Positions 1 through 4,537 of a stretch of 6,400 nucleotides of DNA are shown in pieces. The position numbers and the translations under genes were made by a program. Position 1 is the first letter of the stretch. Each line of letters starts with the position of its first letter. The notes beneath the pieces are model-generated. The model was not told where the DNA came from. It worked only from the letters and a program-made list of their open reading frames with translations, and did not search any database. Source of the DNA: Candidatus Altarchaeota archaeon (GTDB lineage Archaea; Altiarchaeota; Altiarchaeia; IMC4; DAOVSA01); contig DAOVSA010000035.1 in assembly GCA_030633635.1 (NCBI GenBank), positions 1 to 6,400 on the forward strand, in the 5' to 3' direction.

Positions 1-2
1 AA

Positions 3-914
3 CTAAAAGTCACTTTTTCTCCGGAGAATTCAACTGTAAATGACGATATTATCCTTGTCGTCACGGATAAAACAGATCAATTGGTGACTGATGCAGAGGT
101 TCATGTCGATGGAATTCAGTTTGGCACGACCGATTCTGCTGGAAGGATCATCCTAAAATTAAATGAATCGAAGGAATACACAATTACTGTTAAAAAGACA
201 AATTATGTGGATCAGACTCTAAAAATAACCCCTATCGGTATATTGTCTATAGAAGTAACTCCTGCGGGGATAGAACTCGGGCAATCTATCTCCATAACTA
301 TCTCAGATAGCTGGGAGAATCCTATAAAGGCGAATATCGACATAACAACACCAAATGATTTCGTTAACGGGGCCATCAACGAGACTGCCAACGAGACTAT
401 CAACACAACAACACCAAATGGAATAATATCTGTAGTTAATTCCAGTTATACGTTTATCCCAAACCTTATCGGAAAATACAGTATCTCTGCAACCAAGGCA
501 GGATATACTGATGCTGTCTCTGAATTTAGGGTTAATTCTATTCCATTGGATATAGATACTTGGATAGAGGGGAATGTATTGATAGTTGAGGTTAGTTCAC
601 ATGGAAAACCAGTAGGAAACGCCAGTATTTTGATAAAAACCCCGGCCGGTACGGAGAAAAGTATTATAACAAATGAACAGGGAATTGCACAACTGAAAAT
701 CGAGAAGCCGGGAGATTACAGGGTTTATGTTGCTAAAGAAAACTACAAAGAAGAAAATACAGCTATAAACGTGCCAGAGAGGGAGAGTTACCTATTCTGG
801 CTTTTAATATTGATCATATCCCTCTTGGTGATTGGAGCACTCAAATACCAGAAAAAGGGAAAAAAGAAACCCTGGAAAAAAGACGCAAAAAAACAGGGAT
901 TATCAAAATTATGA
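3..914 (+). CDS. Surface-anchored beta-sandwich repeat protein, 3' part (5' end outside window)
   Basis: The frame is open from the left edge, so the start lies upstream; the first possible internal start (TTG at 81) is not convincing. About 303 residues are visible. Two stretches resemble carboxypeptidase-regulatory / Ig-like modules: one near visible residues 20-80 (motif DAEVHVDG, then G.TDSAG..ILKL) and one near 195-258 (GKPVGNASILIKT, then TNEQGIAQLKI..PGDYRVYV). A further Ig-like stretch lies between them. Six N-x-S/T sequons (NES, NET, NET, NTT, NSS, NAS) fit an N-glycosylated outside face. One hydrophobic helix (about residues 263-280, bases 789-842) is followed by a tail with 11 lysines in 23 residues, which predicts a C-terminal anchor with the bulk outside the cell. 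The stop overlaps the SD of rps8e, suggesting co-transcription. The specific function is unknown; an envelope, adhesion or S-layer-associated protein is inferred. Confidence 0.8.
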   Translation, partial: LKVTFSPENSTVNDDIILVVTDKTDQLVTDAEVHVDGIQFGTTDSAGRIILKLNESKEYTITVKKTNYVDQTLKITPIGILSIEVTPAGIELGQSISITISDSWENPIKANIDITTPNDFVNGAINETANETINTTTPNGIISVVNSSYTFIPNLIGKYSISATKAGYTDAVSEFRVNSIPLDIDTWIEGNVLIVEVSSHGKPVGNASILIKTPAGTEKSIITNEQGIAQLKIEKPGDYRVYVAKENYKEENTAINVPERESYLFWLLILIISLLVIGALKYQKKGKKKPWKKDAKKQGLSKL

Positions 915-917
915 GGT
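913..917 (+). promoter_or_regulatory. Shine-Dalgarno of rps8e overlapping upstream stop
   Basis: GAGGT sits six bases before the rps8e ATG at 924 and shares bases with the TGA stop (912-914) of the upstream surface-protein gene. This placement supports the chosen rps8e start and suggests translational coupling between the two genes. Confidence 0.75.
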
Positions 918-923
918 AATAAA

Positions 924-1289
924 ATGTCGACATATCATGGTAACCGGGACAAACTGAATAAACGAAAGAAGAGGAAATATGAACTAGGTAGAGAGGCAGC
1001 AGGGACTAAAATAGGCGAACATAAGATAAAGAAGGTTCGGGTATTGGGGGGAAATATCAAGCAAAAATTAGTATCGATGGAATACGCAAATGTGGTTACT
1101 GGTAATCAGCCAGTGAGATGTAAAATCACAGAGTTGGTTGAAAATCCGGCAAACAAGGACTTTACACGGAGAAAGATTATAACCAAAGGGGCCGTACTAA
1201 GGGTTAAACTTCCTGACGGGAAAGAAATTGAGGCGAGGGTTACTTCCTGCCCGGGCCAAGATGGTGTGATCAATGCCATCGCAAAATAA
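924..1289 (+). CDS. rps8e: Small ribosomal subunit protein eS8
   Basis: This is the archaeal/eukaryotic-type protein eS8, an rRNA-binding component of the 30S subunit. It has 121 residues, close to the 120-130 usual in archaea. The basic motif KRKKRKYELGRE lies at residues 13-24, the core ENPANKDFTRRKIITKGA is in the second half, and the signature PGQDGVINAI is at 110-119. The segment before the basic motif is shorter than the usual archaeal form, which carries a W-Q-G start and a T/S-G-G turn; here only YHG remains recognisable. The start is set by GAGGT six bases upstream. The gene follows a membrane-anchored surface protein and precedes an EF-like protein, so it is not within a large ribosomal-protein cluster. 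Confidence 0.95.
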   Translation: MSTYHGNRDKLNKRKKRKYELGREAAGTKIGEHKIKKVRVLGGNIKQKLVSMEYANVVTGNQPVRCKITELVENPANKDFTRRKIITKGAVLRVKLPDGKEIEARVTSCPGQDGVINAIAK

Positions 1290-1313
1290 CATGCAGGATA
1301 CATTCTAAATAAA

Positions 1314-1577
1314 ATGATGAAGGAGAAGAAAATAGGTATGATTACCCATTACTTTACCCATCTGGGGGTCGCAGTAGTGAAACTCGAGGACGATCTTTCA
1401 CGTGATGATGAGATAATGATAAGGGGTAAAACCACTTCCTTTAGGCAAATGGCATCATCGATCCAGATCGATAAAAAATCGATAGAATATGCGAAAGCTG
1501 GGCAATCCGTGGGATTAAAAGTTGTAGATCGGGTGAGAGAAGGAGATTTTGTATATAAACTGATAGATATAACCTAG
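1314..1577 (+). CDS. EF-Tu domain II-like small protein (translation elongation factor-like)
   Basis: The 87-residue product is a single beta-barrel domain resembling domain II of EF-Tu. The pattern IGMITHYFTHLGVAVVKL, then DEIMIRGKTTSFRQ, then KAGQSVGLKV and VREGDFVYKL, is that of the stand-alone 'elongation factor-like' proteins, a domain also found at the C-terminus of some U32-type peptidases (established family knowledge). There is no GTPase domain, so it cannot be an elongation factor by itself; its function is unknown and RNA or ribosome association is only inferred. Two ATGs in a row (1314, 1317) begin the reading frame, and either puts the first strand where homologues start. The SD is poor: AGGAT at 1295-1299 is 14 bases away. 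The gene lies 24 bases after rps8e and is probably co-transcribed with it. It ends 20 bases before a convergent gene. Confidence 0.85.
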   Translation: MMKEKKIGMITHYFTHLGVAVVKLEDDLSRDDEIMIRGKTTSFRQMASSIQIDKKSIEYAKAGQSVGLKVVDRVREGDFVYKLIDIT

Positions 1578-1597
1578 AATTATCCCCTGACCCTTTA

Positions 1598-1735
1598 CTA
1601 TCTCCTACCCCTTAAACAGGATTTGCAGATACCTTTTTCTGGTATGTAACACTTGGAGCAAAAGGAACCCCCACAGAGCGAACACGTGTATAAAACACCG
1701 ACATTGCCGCATCTATCGCATAATCCCTTTCTCAT
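1598..1735 (-). CDS. 45-residue eight-cysteine zinc-finger protein
   Basis: This short reading frame runs from ATG (1735-1733) to TAG (1600-1598). Its 45 residues hold four CxxC pairs: C6/C9, C18/C21, C26/C29 and C37/C40, giving CX2C-X8-CX2C-X4-CX2C-X7-CX2C. This should bind two zinc ions, possibly in a cross-brace as in RING/B-box-like or small archaeal zinc-ribbon proteins. The N-terminus (MRKGLCDRCGNVG) and the basic C-terminus (LRGRR) leave almost nothing outside the zinc module. It starts 2 bases after the stop of the 139-residue gene (TAA-aa-ATG) with no SD of its own, so translation is probably coupled to that gene. Its partner may be the 139-residue protein or a nucleic acid; the function is unknown. 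The regular cysteine spacing in an uninterrupted frame makes a chance ORF unlikely. Confidence 0.85.
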   Translation of the reverse strand: MRKGLCDRCGNVGVLYTCSLCGGSFCSKCYIPEKGICKSCLRGRR

Positions 1736-1737
1736 TT

Positions 1738-2157
1738 TTAAGATGCTTTCGCAAACTTAAGTTTGTTCTCGATCTTGACCTTCGGCAGTCTTATCGGAAC
1801 TGGGAGACCTAATCTCTTCGCTATATCGATAGATTCAACCAGGGAACGCTGCAATATCGCTTCTGAAATTTCTTTTGTTGCATCTGCACTTAATTCTATC
1901 TTATCCGTCGTTTCTTTTATTATCTTATCCAGCTCGGGATGATAATACATCAGAGTGCCTTCAAAACTTATATTACCAATATCCGGGGAATACTTGACCT
2001 CAAATCCAAAATTTACGAGGATATAGTCCCCAAATGATCCCTTTTTCTCCCTTTTCAATGTACCGATCTTAAAATTTGATGATACCTTAATCTCTTCTGC
2101 GGTTTTATCACTTCGACTTCCATCCAACTTGTGTATTCTAAAATTTGCAATACCCAT
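1738..2157 (-). CDS. Conserved archaeal protein of unknown function, 139 residues
   Basis: I do not recognise a characterised family with confidence. The N-terminal two-thirds alternates short beta strands (IKVSSNFKIGTLKRE, YILVNFGFEVKYSPDIGNISFEGTLMYY), which suggests an antiparallel sheet. Next comes a helical stretch (residues about 74-117, including ATKEISEAILQRSLVESIDIAKRLG), then a proline-rich end LPVPIRLPKVKIENK. There is no signal peptide or membrane segment. The strand-then-helix order, with the Y-x-P-D-x-G-x-I-x-x-x-G motif, loosely recalls SecB-like small chaperones, but this is only an impression. ATG at 2157 is preceded by a strong SD (AAGGAGA, plus-strand bases 2163-2169). The gene heads a two-gene unit with the 45-residue zinc-finger protein 2 bases downstream, so the two products probably act together. 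Confidence 0.85.
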   Translation of the reverse strand: MGIANFRIHKLDGSRSDKTAEEIKVSSNFKIGTLKREKKGSFGDYILVNFGFEVKYSPDIGNISFEGTLMYYHPELDKIIKETTDKIELSADATKEISEAILQRSLVESIDIAKRLGLPVPIRLPKVKIENKLKFAKAS

Positions 2158-2162
2158 TTCTA

Positions 2163-2169
2163 TCTCCTT
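2163..2169 (-). promoter_or_regulatory. Shine-Dalgarno of the 139-residue protein gene
   Basis: AAGGAGA on the minus strand lies five bases before the ATG (2157-2155) and decides the start of this otherwise uncharacterised gene. Confidence 0.8.
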
Positions 2170-2177
2170 AATTTTTG

Positions 2178-2190
2178 TAGATCTGATCTA
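2178..2190. promoter_or_regulatory. 13-base perfect palindrome, possible operator
   Basis: TAGATCTGATCTA is a perfect inverted repeat of six bases around a central T. It lies between the predicted transcript start (about 2195) and the SD of the 139-residue gene. This position suits a repressor site or a short leader hairpin. No regulator is identified. Confidence 0.4.
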
Positions 2191-2216
2191 TGTTGATATT
2201 AGAATTTTAACATGGG

Positions 2217-2227
2217 ATAATATAAAG
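2217..2227 (-). promoter_or_regulatory. TATA box for the 139-residue / zinc-finger operon
   Basis: CTTTATATTAT on the minus strand matches the archaeal TATA-box pattern. Its centre predicts transcription from about 2195, giving a leader of roughly 38 bases that contains the palindrome and the SD. It lies downstream of the isopentenyl phosphate kinase stop, so this operon need not depend on the upstream transcript. Confidence 0.6.
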
Positions 2228-2230
2228 TAG

Positions 2231-2247
2231 ATAATAAAATTAGAAAA
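2231..2247 (-). terminator. Possible T-rich terminator after isopentenyl phosphate kinase
   Basis: On the minus strand, just after the kinase stop, are two TTTT runs separated by a few bases (reading TTTTCTAATTTTATTAT). Archaeal RNA polymerase often terminates at such T-rich tracts without a hairpin. It directly precedes the TATA box of the next operon. Confidence 0.35.
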
Positions 2248-2252
2248 TACAT

Positions 2253-2990
2253 TCAGGTTATCACAGTCCCGAGTTCCGGGTCATTTATCACATCCTTTAA
2301 TGGTTTGTTTCTTAAATCCACGATCTGTGATGGTATGCCATCATTTGCCAGTTCTATCAACTCTTTGACCTTTCTATACATCCCACCGGTCACATCTGTA
2401 CTGGAACTTCCAGATATAGATCCCATATCCCCAAAATGTTCGGAATTTATTCTTCCAATCGGTTTCTTGTTTTCACCCAGAACCTCTGTAACGGTTCCGG
2501 AGATTACTCTATCCGCATTTAATTCTCTCGCCAGATAAACCAGGATTTCATCTCCAGACAAAATCCCGAATTTTTGTTCTGTGTCCAAACAGGGAACACC
2601 GTAGGTAACAGGAATAATCTCCAGTTCTTGGAGTTCTCGTATAATCCTCATGCAAGTATCTGAAAATTTATGTACACGATTTTTCTTCAAGATAACAGAA
2701 TTTGAGAGGCATATAGAAAAAACAGCATTTTTTTCTGAGAATATGTCTATGAAGATTTTATTGAGTTCTATCATGGCTTTCAGCGTCTCACAGAATCCAT
2801 ATTCATTCCTATTCTCGAACCATTTTTTAGCTGCTACGTGACCAAAGGATCCACCACCGTGAACTATGACAAATTTATGCGGCGATTCACTTATTTCTCT
2901 GGATAGTCTGGCGATAATATCTCTTCTTGCAGTAAATGGTGCATCTTTCTCGGTGATCAAACCACCAGAGAGTTTTAGACAGATTAACAT
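2253..2990 (-). CDS. ipk: Isopentenyl phosphate kinase
   Basis: This amino-acid-kinase-fold enzyme phosphorylates isopentenyl phosphate with ATP to isopentenyl diphosphate, the final step of the archaeal alternative mevalonate route to membrane lipids. The 245 residues match the usual family length. Visible motifs are K6 and K15 in the N-terminal phosphate-binding loop (ICLKLSGGLITEKD), the substrate-site motif VHGGGSFGH at 43-51 with H51 aligning to the catalytic histidine known from characterised family members, the nucleotide-side motif DVTGGMYRKV, and the terminal GTVI. One oddity is that the loop normally reads LGGS and here reads LSGG. The start aligns with homologues such as the Methanocaldococcus enzyme. 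The ATG is only 13 bases beyond the 3' end of the SRP RNA on the same strand, with a weak SD (AGGT, bases 2998-3001), so expression probably depends on the SRP RNA transcript. Confidence 0.93.
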   Translation of the reverse strand: MLICLKLSGGLITEKDAPFTARRDIIARLSREISESPHKFVIVHGGGSFGHVAAKKWFENRNEYGFCETLKAMIELNKIFIDIFSEKNAVFSICLSNSVILKKNRVHKFSDTCMRIIRELQELEIIPVTYGVPCLDTEQKFGILSGDEILVYLARELNADRVISGTVTEVLGENKKPIGRINSEHFGDMGSISGSSSTDVTGGMYRKVKELIELANDGIPSQIVDLRNKPLKDVINDPELGTVIT

Positions 2991-3003
2991 CTTGTAAACC
3001 TGT

Positions 3004-3277
3004 GGTGAACACGTCCGTGGGTGGATGCACCTTCCAACCGTTGGCTACCCGGATGCCTTCTCATCCCCGCAACCCCTTCAACATCATTCAATCGTGGCTA
3101 GGACTGCTCCCGTCAAGGCCTGGCCCGGTTCCCACAATGAACAATCCGATGGGACGAAGATTCACGGTCAGAACCCGGACCAAACACTTGGTTAGTACAT
3201 CGCCCCCCGGACTTCGGTTTTTCCATAATGGCGATTTGAAATAACAGGGGACGCCAACCCCCCCAACCTAGTTCACC
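3004..3277 (-). ncRNA. ffs: Archaeal SRP (7S) RNA
   Basis: Read on the minus strand, the ends GGTGAAC (3277-3271) and GTTCACC (3010-3004) pair perfectly, forming the archaeal helix 1. The 5' part has the Alu-domain signature (TAGGTTGGGGGGTTGGCG followed by TCCCCTGT). The S domain has helix 8 at 3135-3094: GTGG / CCAC closing pairs, GAACC on one side of the asymmetric loop, and the symmetric-loop motif CCAGG opposite AGCAG, the SRP54 binding site. The length of about 274 bases is a little below the roughly 300 usual in archaea. The tract is clearly richer in G+C than its flanks, as expected for a structured RNA. It acts as scaffold for SRP19 and SRP54 in co-translational targeting to the membrane. 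Exact ends may differ by a few bases. The helix 8 loop, read here as UGAC, is atypical. Confidence 0.95.
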
Positions 3278-3296
3278 GTTATATTATTGGATTGAT

Positions 3297-3321
3297 GAAT
3301 TAAAATCAAATCTTAAATAAA
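3297..3321 (-). promoter_or_regulatory. Promoter region of SRP RNA (two TATA-like boxes)
   Basis: Two A+T-rich boxes fit on the minus strand. TTTATTTAA (3321-3313) would start transcription near 3290 and leave about ten extra bases before helix 1. ATTTTAATTC (3306-3297) would start it at or near the mature end (3277). I cannot choose between them from sequence. The first looks more like an archaeal TATA box. Confidence 0.5.
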
Positions 3322-3333
3322 GATCAATTGATC
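3322..3333. promoter_or_regulatory. 12-base perfect palindrome GATCAATTGATC
   Basis: This perfect 12-base inverted repeat abuts the TATA-like box of the SRP RNA at the position of the TFB recognition element. It lies about 36 bases upstream of the ftsZ TATA box. It could be a regulator site for either gene, or chance in A+T-rich DNA. Confidence 0.35.
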
Positions 3334-3352
3334 AAATAGTATACGGATTTTG

Positions 3353-3369
3353 ATATGAAGGGTTCATAT
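3353..3369. promoter_or_regulatory. Inverted repeat overlapping the ftsZ TATA box
   Basis: ATATGAA - GGG - TTCATAT is a perfect 7-base inverted repeat with a 3-base spacer. Its right arm meets the first base of the ftsZ TATA box, so a protein bound here would compete with TFB/TBP. No regulator is known from the window. Confidence 0.45.
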
Positions 3370-3375
3370 TTATAT
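3369..3375 (+). promoter_or_regulatory. TATA box of ftsZ
   Basis: TTTATAT on the plus strand predicts transcription from about 3397-3400. That gives an ftsZ leader of roughly 35 bases, long enough for the strong SD. Confidence 0.6.
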
Positions 3376-3420
3376 CAACTTTAACAAGTATTTAATAGCG
3401 CGATAGAAATAATACAAAGA

Positions 3421-3427
3421 GGAGGTG
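3421..3427 (+). promoter_or_regulatory. Shine-Dalgarno of ftsZ
   Basis: GGAGGTG, a nearly full-length match to the archaeal anti-SD, lies five bases before the ATG at 3433. It fixes the ftsZ start and implies efficient translation. Confidence 0.85.
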
Positions 3428-3432
3428 TAAAA

Positions 3433-4518
3433 ATGGAATCTATAGTAGGTGATGCTGTGCGGCACACTAAGATAGAAGATAAGTTGTTTGATGATTTTGA
3501 TGAGTGCGAAACTCCAAGAATAGTCGTTTTAGGTGCTGGCGGTGCCGGGAATAATTCAATTCGTAGATTAAGAAGCCACAAACTGAAGGGTGCTGAACTC
3601 ATAGCTGTAAATACAGACAAACAGCAACTGGAAACTCTCGATAATGAGATCACCAAGGTTTTGATCGGTGCCAAACTAACTCGTGGTTTGGGAGCTGGTG
3701 GTTTCCCACAACTCGGTGAAAAGGCCGCTGAAATGAGTGATAGGGAGTTAGGTAAACTCCTTGAAGGAACTCACCTGTTATTTTTAACTGCAGGAATGGG
3801 GGGTGGAACGGGAACCGGGTCTGCACCCATAATCTCAGAGATAGCAAAACAACAAGGAGCAATGGTTATAGCGATAGTGACCTTTCCATTTGAGTTAGAG
3901 AGGGAGAGACTGGATAAAGCAAGAAAAGGAATTGACAGATTAAGAAGGTCTGCAGACACCGTGATTATTGTAGATAACAATAAACTGGTTGAATATGTCC
4001 CGAATTTGCCCTTAGATCAAGCATTCAGTGTTGCAGATGAGGTCATCGCTCGCGCGGTAAAAGGAATAACAGAAACAATAATGGATCCAAGTCTAATAAA
4101 TCTCGATTTTGCAGATATTAAAGCGATAATAGAACAGGGTAACTTGGCGGTCATATCTGTTGGAGATGGAGAAGGCCCCGATAGAGTTGAACAAGCCGTT
4201 AAAAACACACTCGAACATCCCTTGCTTGATGTTAATTATGTTGGTGCTACAGGTGCTTTAATCCATGTGACTGGTGGTAGCGACCTAACACTTGGCGAAG
4301 CAAACGCAATCGGTAAGTTAATAACCCAGGAATTAGATACCAGGGCCAAGGTAACGTGGGGTGCTAGAGTAAATCCGGAACTAAAAGACAAAGTGGAGGT
4401 TATCGCTATAATCACTGGAGTTCACTCACCACACATCCTCGGATCGGAATCAAGAGTCGGCAGCAGCGGGTATATCTACACGGAGGAAGTTGATAGGTGG
4501 GGAGTTGGAAGTATCTAG
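3433..4518 (+). CDS. ftsZ: Cell division GTPase FtsZ (archaeal FtsZ2 class)
   Basis: FtsZ is the tubulin-like GTPase that polymerises into a ring at mid-cell. The 361 residues hold the nucleotide-binding motif GAGGAGNN at 34-41, the tubulin signature GGGTGTG at 123-129, and the T7 catalytic loop NLDFAD at 223-228 with both acidic residues needed to activate GTP hydrolysis in the neighbouring subunit. DNNKLVEYVPNLP (181-193) and SLINLD resemble FtsZ2 of euryarchaea more than FtsZ1 (which tends to P-N-x-x-L and GLVNLD), so I assign it to FtsZ2. The N-terminus MESIVGDA fits the FtsZ2 start. The tail after the core (from about SPHILGSESR) is short and ends VDRWGVGSI. It has its own promoter, is divergent from the SRP RNA, and converges on trpA 19 bases downstream. 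It is not linked to secE/spt5 here. Confidence 0.97.
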   Translation: MESIVGDAVRHTKIEDKLFDDFDECETPRIVVLGAGGAGNNSIRRLRSHKLKGAELIAVNTDKQQLETLDNEITKVLIGAKLTRGLGAGGFPQLGEKAAEMSDRELGKLLEGTHLLFLTAGMGGGTGTGSAPIISEIAKQQGAMVIAIVTFPFELERERLDKARKGIDRLRRSADTVIIVDNNKLVEYVPNLPLDQAFSVADEVIARAVKGITETIMDPSLINLDFADIKAIIEQGNLAVISVGDGEGPDRVEQAVKNTLEHPLLDVNYVGATGALIHVTGGSDLTLGEANAIGKLITQELDTRAKVTWGARVNPELKDKVEVIAIITGVHSPHILGSESRVGSSGYIYTEEVDRWGVGSI

Positions 4519-4537
4519 TGCTTAATCTGCAGTTACA

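Noticed and set aside
81..83. TTG as the start of the first gene
   Set aside because: The frame is open to the window edge, the sequence upstream continues the same beta-domain pattern, and there is no SD before the TTG. The gene is truncated by the window, not started here.
1291..1308. Five-codon ORF (MQDTF) between rps8e and the EF-like gene
   Set aside because: It has no SD, is out of frame with both neighbours, and is the length expected by chance.
1314..1320. ATGATGA resembling a C box of a C/D-box guide RNA (also GTGATGA at 1402-1408)
   Set aside because: I found no suitably spaced CTGA D box. The first match is simply the doubled ATG start, and the second is Asp-Asp-Glu coding sequence.
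2305..2841. Plus-strand ORFs antisense to isopentenyl phosphate kinase
   Set aside because: The opposite strand encodes a complete enzyme with all key motifs. These frames have no starts with SD sequences.
3002..3244. 80-residue plus-strand ORF
   Set aside because: It lies antisense to the SRP RNA, is rich in Pro/Arg from the G+C-rich RNA gene, and has no SD or recognisable domain.
3381..4208. Several 60-97-residue minus-strand ORFs inside ftsZ
   Set aside because: They are shadows of the ftsZ reading frame, without ribosome binding sites or family motifs.
4519..4537. Hairpin terminator between ftsZ and trpA
   Set aside because: The 19-base gap has only short restriction-site-like dyads and no T run, so an intrinsic terminator is not supported there.
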